Positions 55,992-64,000 of a stretch of 64,000 bases of DNA are shown here, in pieces. Location of the stretch: contig NZ_JQEC01000016.1 in assembly GCF_000764185.1 (NCBI RefSeq), forward strand, positions 248,001-312,000. Reading direction: 5' to 3'. Origin of the DNA: Colwellia psychrerythraea (GTDB taxonomy: Bacteria; Pseudomonadota; Gammaproteobacteria; Enterobacterales; Alteromonadaceae). The notes under the pieces are model-generated. The model made no database searches, was not told where the DNA came from, and saw only the letters and a program-made list of their open reading frames with translations. The position numbers and the translations under genes are program-made. Every line of letters starts with the position of its first letter. Within the stretch, counting starts at the first letter, position 1.

Positions 55992-56025
55992 AAAAAAGCT
56001 TAGCCAAATTATTGACTAAGCTTTT
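55992..56025 (-). terminator. Terminator of the S10 peptidase gene
   Basis: The perfect 10-bp stem AAAAGCTTAG/CTAAGCTTTT with a 12-nt loop is followed on the minus strand by TT and further T-rich sequence. It lies about 45 bp after the stop codon of the peptidase. Confidence 0.82.
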
Positions 56026-56070
56026 CATTTAGCTAATTACCAACCAATAGATTAATTTATCAGCAACTAA

Positions 56071-57627
56071 TTAATACTTAGCTGCTTGTCCTTTAGCCGG
56101 TAAGCTTTTTTTGATGAAGTCTCGAATATCTTGATTAGATTGTCTTAAATCTTCATGGCGTAGATACATCATATGGCCACTTTCATAGCCCTTAAATGAC
56201 AACCTGTCTTTCATCAAACCACTTGGGTCTAACTGCCACATAGTATATTTAGCATCAAAGTAGTTAGTGGCACCGTCAAAGTAACCTGATTGAATCATGA
56301 CTTGCAGGTAAGGATTTTGTGCCATAGCAGAGCGCAAGCCTTCACCGGTATTATTACCCGTACGATCCCACGGATGTACATTACCAAACATGTTATATTT
56401 AATGTCGGTTTTATAATTCAACTCTTCACGTAAATAATAGTTAATTGCCGGAGTAAAGCTATGTAACCAAGAGCTTAATTCAGCATTGTAATCAGGACGT
56501 GAACCGGCAACTTTTTTATCAATGCCTAAATAACGAGAATCTAAACGACCAATTGTTTGTTTTCTGTCGCGTAATAACTCTTTCCAGAAAAAGTTATTAT
56601 CAACATCTAAGTTATTATTAACCACTGCACTCACAGATAAGCCAGAATATTTCGCTACTTGCACAGCAATATCCTGCTTCTCTTGTACTGAAATAAAGCC
56701 ACCTTTGGCTAACGCCGGTAAATATTTTGCCAGCGTATATTCTTCTACTTCTGCCAATAACTCTTTTAATGGCTTTTGTTGTAATCCTGGCTCTAAGGCT
56801 TTGTGATACCAAGCAGCTGCGGCAAAGTAAGGTAATCTATTGGCGGCTTCAACAGGACCATCTCGTTTGATGCCAATATCCGTTGGTGACACTAAAATAA
56901 CACCATTTACATACATCCATTGGCGCGATTGCAATTCTTTAGCTAAACCGGCAACACGGGTAGTACCGTAGCTTTCACCGATTAAGTATTTAGGTGAACG
57001 CCAGCGGTTATTACGACTAACAAAGGTATTTACCCATTCTGCCAAATATTTAATATCTGCATTAACACCAAAGAACATTCTCTTTTGTTGCTCTTTAGTT
57101 GGCATTTTTCCGTCTTTATCAGGCAATACGCGTGAATAGCCAGTATTAACAGGATTAACAAAAACAATATCAGCAAAGTCTAATATTGAATAAGCATTGG
57201 TTTTAACACCATAGGGTTGTAATGGATATCCTTCGTTATCTACATTTAATACACGAGGTCCAGTGTAGGCTACATGCATCCAAACTGAAGCAGAGCCAGG
57301 GCCACCATTAAAGGAAATCACCAATGGACGTTTTGCGGTATCTTTTACATCACTGCGTCGGTAATAAGTATAAAACAAACTCGCGGTAGGGTGACCGTCT
57401 TCATCCCATACCGGTTGTGTACCTGTAGTAGCAGTATATTTAAATTTGTTACCATTAACCTTAGTACTGTGTTTAGTGGTGTTCTTCTTATCAATGGCCA
57501 ACTTACGTTCATGACCACTATTTTGTTCACTAGACTGGCTAGCTGCATTTACTGATAGTACTGGGCTTAATGATAAGCTGAGCATTACCGTTACCGGGAC
57601 CAATAAGCTTTTACCCTTGTGTAGCAA
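56071..57627 (-). CDS. Exported S10-family serine carboxypeptidase
   Basis: A 518-residue protein with a signal peptide (SLLVPVTVMLSLSLSPVLSVNA). The alpha/beta hydrolase fold of peptidase family S10 is plain: oxyanion motif SFNGGPGSASVWMH, nucleophile S219 in LIGESYGTTR, Asp in SGYFDGATN and His in YESGHMMYLRHE. Such enzymes remove C-terminal residues from peptides; this one acts in the periplasm or outside, suited to a heterotroph that feeds on protein. It is monocistronic with a strong terminator. The substrate is unknown. Confidence 0.92.
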   Translation of the reverse strand: MLHKGKSLLVPVTVMLSLSLSPVLSVNAASQSSEQNSGHERKLAIDKKNTTKHSTKVNGNKFKYTATTGTQPVWDEDGHPTASLFYTYYRRSDVKDTAKRPLVISFNGGPGSASVWMHVAYTGPRVLNVDNEGYPLQPYGVKTNAYSILDFADIVFVNPVNTGYSRVLPDKDGKMPTKEQQKRMFFGVNADIKYLAEWVNTFVSRNNRWRSPKYLIGESYGTTRVAGLAKELQSRQWMYVNGVILVSPTDIGIKRDGPVEAANRLPYFAAAAWYHKALEPGLQQKPLKELLAEVEEYTLAKYLPALAKGGFISVQEKQDIAVQVAKYSGLSVSAVVNNNLDVDNNFFWKELLRDRKQTIGRLDSRYLGIDKKVAGSRPDYNAELSSWLHSFTPAINYYLREELNYKTDIKYNMFGNVHPWDRTGNNTGEGLRSAMAQNPYLQVMIQSGYFDGATNYFDAKYTMWQLDPSGLMKDRLSFKGYESGHMMYLRHEDLRQSNQDIRDFIKKSLPAKGQAAKY

Positions 57628-57918
57628 TGTTTGTATATTTGAAGTAGAGATAATTAAATCCTCATCAGGTTAAGTCCCCTTGAATTTAATGAGCTAAATT
57701 AAGTTCGCTTAAATAAAGTTAGCTTGAAAGTAACAGCTAGTATCGAAAGGATAAAACTGTTTTCGTTAAAGCGAAGAGGAAATAAGTTAAAATGCATTGA
57801 ATAACATTTTTGCACATCCCCCATAGAGGCCATTAAAAGTAGATTTTTAAAAATAGGCTTATTACAGTAGGATTTAATAAACCATCAATTATGACTATTT
57901 TTACATAAATATCCCTGA

Positions 57919-59943
57919 TTAAGGAACTTTGAAGGTACCAATAGCGCCATCTAGCTTAGTGGCTAATTCAGCAACCTGCTTACTATAGTTCAGTGTTGAG
58001 GACGACAAGTCACTACTTTTCAGGCCTAAATCAACAACCGCATCAATACTCTGTTTGATATCATTACTCAAGCCATTTTGTTGGGTAGCTGATTGCGATA
58101 TATCCTGGCTCATGATATGCATTTCCTCTATCGCTTGATGGATCAAGGACAATATGGCCAAAAGCTCGACCGTATGCTCTTGACAGTTGTTAGCTTCATT
58201 TTCTCCTTGAATAATATCCGCTACTGCTTTTTTAGTTTGGCTTTGTAACGACTCAATCATCACTTGAATTTCATTGGCTGCTTCCTGTGTTCTGCTAGCC
58301 AGTAGACGTACTTCATCAGCAACCACGGCAAAACCTCGACCAGACTCCCCTGCCCTTGCAGCTTCTATCGCCGCATTTAATGCCAACAAATTCGTCTGTG
58401 CTGAAATACTGCCAATAGCGTCTAATATACTGCTAATATCGAGAGATTTTTGTTGTAAAACAGCCATCACCTCTGAGGTATTATCAAGCATAGTAGTTAA
58501 ATTTATCATGCGTTCATTGGTAAGCTTGGCTATATTTTCAAGTTTATTACTTTGTGCTAAGGCATCAGACATTTTTTGTTCGGCATTGGTCGCTTTGTTC
58601 AAAATATTTTCAGCACTCAACTCTAAATCATCGGTTTGTGCCGTCGCTTGCATTATTGTTTGCTGTTGCAAAGATAAAGCGGAAGTCACTTGGGCGGTTT
58701 TATTGCTGGATTGTTCAGCGGCATTATTAAGTAAATGAGTATAATTGGAAATATTGGTTATTAATGCCGTTAAATCGGCAACCACTAAATTAACATTTTT
58801 TGAAAGCTCACCATATTCATCATCTGAACGAACGGTTAACTGGCGAGACAAATCCCCTTTAGCTATTTGCGCCAACACTTTGTTAATGCCAGTTAATGGT
58901 CCTATCATGGTCCGAATAGTAATGGCCGCAATACCCGCACCAACAACAAACAACACAATAAAAACAGCTAGCGTTTCAATATTGCCTTGCTCAACATTGT
59001 CAAATATATCAGCTTGTAGTTGTGCTAAGTTTTTATCCAATATTTGTAAAAAAATATCAATATCGTCGCTAGCACCAGTGATATGTTGCTCTGAATTTTG
59101 ATAAGCTTTATTAAACAAGTCTCTATGTTCAAGTTGTGATATTTTTAAGATAAATATATTATTATCACTACGCAGCATCGACTTTGAACGCGTAAACTCG
59201 TCAATAAACTGATCGATTAAACCACCGGTATCATAATCTTCACCTAGGCGGCTTAAAAAAGTTAATAGCTGAGTAATATTATCTAAGCCAAAATCAATAT
59301 CATGCTGAGCCATGCTGACTTCTTCAATACTATTAATTGTTAGTATCGCCTTAGTCGCATCAGTTAAATTAAACAAGTAACCTTCTATTTGGCTAGCCGA
59401 ACCAATAATACGCTCGATCTGCCGTTGATTTTGTGTATCCTCTAAAAAGGATAAATCACCTAAAATAGCACTGGCCTCATCTAAAATGTTATAGAGGATT
59501 TTTTGCTGCTCGTTCAGTTGTATGGTTTCTGTTAACTGTGCTTTTTTATAAGTAAACATAAGCGCAACAGACTGGGTATAAGCATTATAAGTGCAAGTGA
59601 AATGACTTAAATTTTCAATGGCTGGAAAGCTAACCAGAATTTTTGTTATTAGCTGGCTGTTTTTGATTAACAGTAAGTTTTGTTGAGCAAAGTTTTGCTC
59701 AATATTTTCAATGGCACTAACCGTTGACTGAGTGACAATTAACGCTTCTAACTTGGCCTGTTTAAGTAATTGCTTTTGCACATTATTGGCATAACCTTGC
59801 AATGGTAGAGCAAAATTATCAACCTTCGCCGTAGCCATTTTAATATCACTTAAAATGCCGACTGAACTAATACTAGAAAATAATAGTAGTAGCAAAATAA
59901 TGGCAAAACCGATGATTACTTTATGAGTAACTTTTAATACCAT
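57919..59943 (-). CDS. Methyl-accepting chemotaxis protein
   Basis: A 674-residue chemoreceptor. The first membrane helix is at about 9-28 ([18 protein letters not shown]), a periplasmic helical sensor of about 290 residues follows, then a second helix at about 318-340 ([20 protein letters not shown]), a HAMP domain ([20 protein letters not shown]) and a cytoplasmic hairpin with the tip sequence [19 protein letters not shown]. No C-terminal NWETF-type pentapeptide exists. The ligand cannot be told; the sensor has no Cache or TarH signature I recognise. It is an orphan with no che genes near. Confidence 0.94.
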   Translation of the reverse strand: MVLKVTHKVIIGFAIILLLLLFSSISSVGILSDIKMATAKVDNFALPLQGYANNVQKQLLKQAKLEALIVTQSTVSAIENIEQNFAQQNLLLIKNSQLITKILVSFPAIENLSHFTCTYNAYTQSVALMFTYKKAQLTETIQLNEQQKILYNILDEASAILGDLSFLEDTQNQRQIERIIGSASQIEGYLFNLTDATKAILTINSIEEVSMAQHDIDFGLDNITQLLTFLSRLGEDYDTGGLIDQFIDEFTRSKSMLRSDNNIFILKISQLEHRDLFNKAYQNSEQHITGASDDIDIFLQILDKNLAQLQADIFDNVEQGNIETLAVFIVLFVVGAGIAAITIRTMIGPLTGINKVLAQIAKGDLSRQLTVRSDDEYGELSKNVNLVVADLTALITNISNYTHLLNNAAEQSSNKTAQVTSALSLQQQTIMQATAQTDDLELSAENILNKATNAEQKMSDALAQSNKLENIAKLTNERMINLTTMLDNTSEVMAVLQQKSLDISSILDAIGSISAQTNLLALNAAIEAARAGESGRGFAVVADEVRLLASRTQEAANEIQVMIESLQSQTKKAVADIIQGENEANNCQEHTVELLAILSLIHQAIEEMHIMSQDISQSATQQNGLSNDIKQSIDAVVDLGLKSSDLSSSTLNYSKQVAELATKLDGAIGTFKVP

Positions 59944-60278
59944 CTCTATAACCCTACTACATTAGTATAATAGTTCAGCTGTTAATTAACTCAATAACGT
60001 TATACCAGTATAGACAATTTTAGCAGACGTTTTTTAAGCTAAAAAAGCTGTTCCCCTAAGACCACGGCTTTACTTATTGGTGAATTATACTTGTGTTTTT
60101 TTTCGCTGATAAAGAAACTAGTTAACCTGAGTTCTGTTTAAGAGCGGCGTTTTCTAAATAGCCATAGCCCTTATAATTGCAATAATTTACACTTTTTATA
60201 CAGTTAGTCGCTTGCCACCGAACTTAAACAAGGTTCTAATAAATCACCTACGCTTCAATTGAGCTGGTCAAGCTGCAA
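59944..60278. other. Gene-free interval between the chemoreceptor and the lipoprotein operon
   Basis: These 335 bp hold no supported gene. They separate two divergent units and must contain both promoters, but I see no convincing -35/-10 pair. Poly-T and poly-A stretches are frequent. Confidence 0.5.
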
Positions 60279-60319
60279 GTTACATTCAGGTTACATAAAT
60301 CGTTATTATGTAAACTGAA
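60279..60319. promoter_or_regulatory. Direct and inverted repeats upstream of the lipoprotein operon
   Basis: GTTACAT occurs twice, 11 bp apart (60279-60285 and 60290-60296), the spacing used by OmpR/PhoB-type regulators. The second copy is also the left arm of an inverted repeat, TTCAGGTTACATAA (60285-60298) against TTATGTAAACTGAA (60306-60319), with 13 of 14 positions matched. It lies about 100 bp before the first lipoprotein start. The regulator is unknown. Confidence 0.45.
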
Positions 60320-60417
60320 TAACTAATTGATTACGCTTTATAAAGCTAAAGAAATACCACTTATCAGTTAATGCTGTTACAGTTTTATCAATTTTCACTT
60401 AAGGAATGGAGTTTAAC

Positions 60418-60969
60418 ATGAGGAATATACTTTTATTGGTCACAGCCTTATTCGTCGCTACTGGCTGTTCAAGTCAGAAATCTAGTACGGATATTGAATC
60501 AGACATGGGGCTCGATAATGCACCAGCATGGGTAAATAATGGCACCAACTCAGTGAGTAATGAAGATGGTCAATTAATTCATGGTGTTGGCTCAGCGCCT
60601 GCAATGGGGGATTTATCATTACAAAAATCCACTGCTGATAACAGAGCAAGAGCTGAAGTAGCTAGAATTATGTCAACTTTTATTGATTCAACACTCGCAG
60701 ATTACTCAGCAAGTAATGGTGAGGGATTTGATATGTCTGTTGAAAAAAACATTAAATCATCGACTAAAGCTGCATTGTCTGGTGCAAGAATTATTGGCAG
60801 TTGGCGAGATAAAAATTCAGGTGATGTTTACTCTTTCGCAGAGTTAAACTTAAATGCACTCGAAGCATCAATTAGTAACGCTGACAAAATTAATCAGTCA
60901 TTTAAGCAATATACAGAAAAAAACTTAGAGGCAAACTTTAAACGCTTCACCAAGGAGAATAAAGAATGA
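60418..60969 (+). CDS. LPP20-family lipoprotein
   Basis: A 183-residue lipoprotein starting at the ATG at 60418 (MRNILLLVTALFVATGCSS), since GGAG lies 6 nt before it; an in-frame ATG 12 bp upstream overlaps that site. The lipobox is VATGCSS; Ser after Cys points to the outer membrane. The mature part has the LPP20/DUF pattern: APAWVNN, GVGSAPAMGDLSLQKSTADN, RARAEVARIMSTFID, and a Tyr-rich end. It opens a run of four lipoprotein genes and overlaps the next by 4 bp (ATGA). Confidence 0.82.
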   Translation: MRNILLLVTALFVATGCSSQKSSTDIESDMGLDNAPAWVNNGTNSVSNEDGQLIHGVGSAPAMGDLSLQKSTADNRARAEVARIMSTFIDSTLADYSASNGEGFDMSVEKNIKSSTKAALSGARIIGSWRDKNSGDVYSFAELNLNALEASISNADKINQSFKQYTEKNLEANFKRFTKENKE

Positions 60970-61556
60970 GGCTTTTAGCAATAATTTTAAGCGTAGTAGT
61001 ATTATCAGCGTGTGGTACGACAAAAGTTCAACGAATAGATTCATCTGAAACTATTGATTTAAGTGGCGCTTGGAATGATTCTGATTCTCGCATGACAGCT
61101 CAAACTATGGTGGCTGATGTACTTAACCGCCCTTGGATAAACCGCCATGTAAGCCAAAAAGGAAAACCACCTACAGTAATAGTCGGCAGTATTAAAAACC
61201 TAACTCATGAGCACATTAATACAAATACATTTATTAGTGATATTGAGAGAGAACTAATTAACTCCGGTAGGGTTGATTTTGTAGCATCAGCCCAACAACG
61301 AGGAGAGATCAGAGACGAACGTAAAGACCAGGACCTTAATTCAACTGAAGCATCACGCAATGCCGCAGGTCAAGAGCTCGGGGCTGATTATATGCTTTCA
61401 GGGCAAATAAATACCATTATCGATGCAAATGCCTCAACGCAAGTTCGTTATTATCAAGTCGACTTAACGCTAATTAGTTTGGCTGATAACCGTAAAGTCT
61501 GGGTAGGGCAAGAGAAGATTAAAAAGTTAGTAGAAAACGCTAAAATTCGCTACTAA
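60966..61556 (+). CDS. LpoB-like lipoprotein (penicillin-binding protein activator family)
   Basis: A 196-residue lipoprotein with lipobox VLSACGT. The body matches the LpoB/COG3417 family: DLSGAWNDSDSRMTAQTMV, TVIVGSIKNLTHEHINTNTF, GQELGADYMLSGQINTI and the C-terminal VWVGQEKIKK. E. coli LpoB is an outer-membrane lipoprotein that activates PBP1b. In operons like this one, apart from the pbp genes, the partner may differ. Its ATG overlaps the stop of the LPP20 gene. Confidence 0.82.
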   Translation: MRLLAIILSVVVLSACGTTKVQRIDSSETIDLSGAWNDSDSRMTAQTMVADVLNRPWINRHVSQKGKPPTVIVGSIKNLTHEHINTNTFISDIERELINSGRVDFVASAQQRGEIRDERKDQDLNSTEASRNAAGQELGADYMLSGQINTIIDANASTQVRYYQVDLTLISLADNRKVWVGQEKIKKLVENAKIRY

Positions 61557-61582
61557 AACCGTCTACTGACAAGGAGCATTCA

Positions 61583-62869
61583 TTGGTTAATTTGGCCATG
61601 ATAACTACAGTAAAGCCATCAATCTTTTTATTGGCTTTATTTTGCTTTATTTTATCTGGATGCGCTGCCAATAATAGAGAGATGTCTGAGGTTGCTAATC
61701 AACTCAGGCATAATCTGCCCGTTGAAACTGCATTAACTAAACTCGAAGCAATAAAAGTTGAACAGCAAAGTAGTGCACAACTTCAACTTAATTTAGGTTA
61801 TTTACAACTCGTTAGTGGCGATTATCAAAATGCCATAATAAACCTTGAAGGCGCCAAGGAAACTATGCTTTCTTTACAAGCAGTCTCTATTTCAGAAAAC
61901 CTTAGCTCTGCTACAGTGAATGAAACCTTTAGAAGTTATTCTGGCTGGCCTACTGACCAAGTATTGGTGCATGGCATGATGGCGATGGCTTACCTTTTAA
62001 ATAATGATCTCAATGGTGCTAGGGTTGAGATATTGCAAGCTGATGTTCAAATGAATAAATTAGCTGAAACTAAAAACACACAGGGGCAACTAGCATTTGT
62101 TCGCTACTTAGCTGGTGTCATTTATGAATTAAATGATGAATATGATAGCGCACTAATTAGCTATCGCATGGCGTTGTCGATTATAACAGCTCGCCAAGAA
62201 TCCCCCCCTCAACCTTTACAACAAAGCCTCATCGACTTAACTGCACATATTGGCCTTAATGAAGAGTCAAAAAAATACCAACAACAGTTTCATCTAGTCT
62301 TGTCAAAACCATACAGCAACAAACAATTTGTCTTTTCTTTTGATGGGGTGGTCACACAAATGATGCAAGCTAAATCAACGCTTTGGTGGCCTATAGATGA
62401 CGTCTATCTATCAGTTGCATTACCAAATTTCCCTCGAAATAACTATGTAGAGTCAAAATCTTACATACATACTCAACATAGTGAACTCGCCACACAAACA
62501 ATCGAGAATATCGAAGAGCGCGCAAGAGGCGATTTGCAAGCAAGAATGCCTAAAATAACCGCTATGGCGCTTGCTAGAGCAGGCGCTAAATTTCAAACAG
62601 TTAAAGAACTCAATAAAAAAGACAATGTACTTGGCGCTTTTGCTAATGTGTTAACTATCATTTCAGAAGTCGCTGATTTACGTCACTGGGGAATGTTGCC
62701 ATCTTCAATACAAGTAGCAACCAGCTACTCCACGAAGAAAACTTTAAATTTATCGACTCATTATGGCCAACAAACGTTAGATCTATCACAAAGTACTATA
62801 TCAGGGAAAAGTCACTCTGTTATTTTACTATCAAGCTTAACGAACCAAATACACTTAGCTAGTTTTTGA
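61583..62869 (+). CDS. COG3014-like TPR lipoprotein
   Basis: A 428-residue lipoprotein. The start is a TTG at 61583, since AAGGAG lies 6 nt before it, whereas the ATG at 61598 is too far away. The lipobox is ILSGCAA (outer membrane by the Ala that follows). Helical repeats cover about residues 40-230 (QLQLNLGYLQLVSGDYQNAI, VLVHGMMAMAYLLNNDLNGA, VEILQADVQMNKLAE), after which a beta-rich domain with KPYSNKQFVFSFDG and LARAGAKFQTVKEL follows. I recall COG3014 proteins beside LpoB-like genes. It lies 26 bp after the LpoB-like gene. Confidence 0.75.
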   Translation: MVNLAMITTVKPSIFLLALFCFILSGCAANNREMSEVANQLRHNLPVETALTKLEAIKVEQQSSAQLQLNLGYLQLVSGDYQNAIINLEGAKETMLSLQAVSISENLSSATVNETFRSYSGWPTDQVLVHGMMAMAYLLNNDLNGARVEILQADVQMNKLAETKNTQGQLAFVRYLAGVIYELNDEYDSALISYRMALSIITARQESPPQPLQQSLIDLTAHIGLNEESKKYQQQFHLVLSKPYSNKQFVFSFDGVVTQMMQAKSTLWWPIDDVYLSVALPNFPRNNYVESKSYIHTQHSELATQTIENIEERARGDLQARMPKITAMALARAGAKFQTVKELNKKDNVLGAFANVLTIISEVADLRHWGMLPSSIQVATSYSTKKTLNLSTHYGQQTLDLSQSTISGKSHSVILLSSLTNQIHLASF

Positions 62870-62906
62870 CGCTATTGTATCAACAGTAACAGCACAAGGA
62901 TAAAAA

Positions 62907-63857
62907 ATGAAAAAGCTTTTAAGTATTTTGATGGTGTTAAGCATTGTTGCTTGTAGCTCAACACAAAATCAGCCACCACTATGGCTAACTCAACCAACAA
63001 AAGTATACCCTGAAAATCAATACTTAGCAGCAGTTGGTCAGGGCCGTGATATGGAACAAGCAAAGCAAATAGCCCTCGCTAATTTATCGCGTATATTTTC
63101 AGTTTCAATAGCGGAAGAGCAAATTGATAAAAGTCACTTCTCTACAGAACAAGGAAAAACCCACAACGAAGTAACCCGCTTTATTTCTGCAACAGCAAAC
63201 CAACAATTAAAAGGGGCTGTAATAAAAGAAATGTATCAACAGCCACAAGGTCAAAGTTATGCCGTGGCCGTAATGGAGAAATTACCGGCTGCTAAAGTAT
63301 TTAGAGAATCAATCAGACAACTTGACCGTAAAGTTTCAGGAAATTTGTCCTATGCGAAAAGTGAAGCACCAAATTTTTTTAAGGCGTTAAAAGCGCTGGA
63401 GCAGGCTCACCTTGCCCAACAGCAGCGTGAAAATGACAATAGAAGTTTAGTGTTAGTCGCGAAAAAAGGCATAATGTCACAAACTACTAGTGCCGATATC
63501 GAAAATTTAATAAAAACATCATTAGCCACACTTAGCTTCAAAATAAATAATGATGACAGCTTCCTAAGCAAACAGTTAAGTGCATCTGCCGCTAATTTAG
63601 GTGTGCAACTATCCCAAAGCTCTTCAATAGTCCTACATGGAAAAATTGAACAACAGCCGATTTTAGCACAAGGGGGTTGGTTTTGGCTAAGAGGAAATAT
63701 TCATATTAGTGTTAGCGATGATGAAAATACCACGCAACAATTGCTATTCCCTTTTAAAATATCTGCCCAGCAGGAATCAATGCTAACTCAACGATTAGAA
63801 AAGCATATCGCAAATAATTTAGAAGAATATATTATTAAAACGATATTTAAAGAGTAA
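62907..63857 (+). CDS. Second LPP20-family lipoprotein
   Basis: A 316-residue lipoprotein: lipobox LSIVACSS (Ser after Cys). The N-terminal half repeats the LPP20 pattern: PPLWLTQPTKVYPENQYLAA, VGQGRDMEQAKQIALANLSR and FSVSIAEEQID. The C-terminal half (residues about 175-316) is a separate domain, NRSLVLVAKKGIMSQTTSAD then SSSIVLHGKIEQQPIL, unassigned. It is 37 bp after the COG3014-like gene and closes the lipoprotein operon. A hairpin follows. Confidence 0.8.
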   Translation: MKKLLSILMVLSIVACSSTQNQPPLWLTQPTKVYPENQYLAAVGQGRDMEQAKQIALANLSRIFSVSIAEEQIDKSHFSTEQGKTHNEVTRFISATANQQLKGAVIKEMYQQPQGQSYAVAVMEKLPAAKVFRESIRQLDRKVSGNLSYAKSEAPNFFKALKALEQAHLAQQQRENDNRSLVLVAKKGIMSQTTSADIENLIKTSLATLSFKINNDDSFLSKQLSASAANLGVQLSQSSSIVLHGKIEQQPILAQGGWFWLRGNIHISVSDDENTTQQLLFPFKISAQQESMLTQRLEKHIANNLEEYIIKTIFKE

Positions 63858-63865
63858 CTTTATTA

Positions 63866-63897
63866 GCCGCTAAGCAATTTTTCACTAGTTTAGCGGC
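63866..63897 (+). terminator. Hairpin between convergent genes
   Basis: GCCGCTAA/TTAGCGGC form an 8-bp stem with a 16-nt loop just after the lipoprotein operon. Its right arm overlaps the last codons of the convergent kinase gene. No clean T-run follows, so termination is likely but weak. Confidence 0.5.
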
Positions 63898-64000
63898 AAA
63901 GATATTTCTACTTGCAAGCCACCTTTAGGGTGGTTGTTTAAGGTGATTTGGCCTTGATGACCATCACTAATTTCTTGGCAAATACTCAAGCCAATACCAC
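63885..64000 (-). CDS. Sensor histidine kinase, C-terminal end (cut by window edge)
   Basis: The minus strand reads GIGLSICQEISDGHQGQ to a stop at 63885. GIGLSIC is the G2 box of the histidine kinase ATPase domain, followed by the last two strands (GQITLNN, GLQVEISLPL). Only 37 codons are in the window, so the sensor domain and partner regulator cannot be judged. Confidence 0.88.
   Translation of the reverse strand, partial: GIGLSICQEISDGHQGQITLNNHPKGGLQVEISLPLN

Noticed and set aside
58274-59101. Two open frames on the plus strand inside the chemoreceptor gene
   Set aside because: They mirror the alanine- and serine-rich coding strand of the receptor; no start signals are present.

Overview
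The window looks like a chromosomal segment of an AT-rich marine gammaproteobacterium of the Alteromonadales, most like Colwellia or Thalassotalea. This rests on gene content: E. coli-type speD, prkB, yhfA, pabA and argD/astC neighbours, an ast operon, a rhombosortase-type GlyGly-CTERM tail, TPR-GGDEF and LpoB/LPP20 lipoproteins, and an AgmX/ExbBD envelope cluster. No tRNA, rRNA, CRISPR array, insertion sequence or prophage was seen, so the segment reads as core chromosome with one large accessory-looking envelope locus.

Region by region. 1-650: start of feoB and all of feoA behind a Fur-like box. 811-2957: a tiny ORF, a strong hairpin and a membrane TPR diguanylate cyclase. 3030-3243: a decayed c-type cytochrome with an octamer expansion. 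3297-4784: a small secreted protein and a cyclophilin with a GlyGly-CTERM tail. 4951-6720: glnK-amtB with a sigma-54 promoter and NtrC site. 6841-8605: a glutaredoxin-like protein and a porin behind three FNR-like boxes. 8816-16107: pabA, an HDOD protein and the arginine succinyltransferase genes astC, astA, astD, astE (no astB). 16230-18740: DUF3802-like, YhfA/OsmC, speD and a periplasmic binding protein.

18785-41644 is the most interesting part. A 15-gene minus-strand run (35001 to 18785) encodes, in transcription order: an HzsA-like diheme lipoprotein, two outer-membrane barrels (one with an SH3 domain), a TlpA thioredoxin, a DUF4266 lipoprotein ending in CGCN, a DUF3570 barrel, a coiled-coil secreted protein, two very large TPR proteins, a TPR lipoprotein, a small secreted protein, ExbB, two ExbD and an AgmX/TonB-like protein. 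Divergent from it are three exported proteins (DUF1588/1592-like cytochrome, LamG diheme lipoprotein, Tat-exported DUF1501-like protein), and beyond them an ApbE flavinyltransferase faces back. I infer one trans-envelope machine: a proton-driven inner-membrane motor, a periplasmic TPR scaffold, outer-membrane barrels, and a surface redox layer. Its function is not known to me.

41671-51488: prkB, then the complete spc-alpha ribosomal block (rplN to rplQ, with secY and rpoA). It is separated from the S10 operon and has its own extended -10 promoter with a GC-rich discriminator. 51594-59943: dtd-yihY, two small genes, typA, an S10-family peptidase and a chemoreceptor. 60418-63857: four lipoprotein genes in a row (LPP20, LpoB-like, COG3014-like, LPP20). 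The window ends in the 3' end of a histidine kinase gene.
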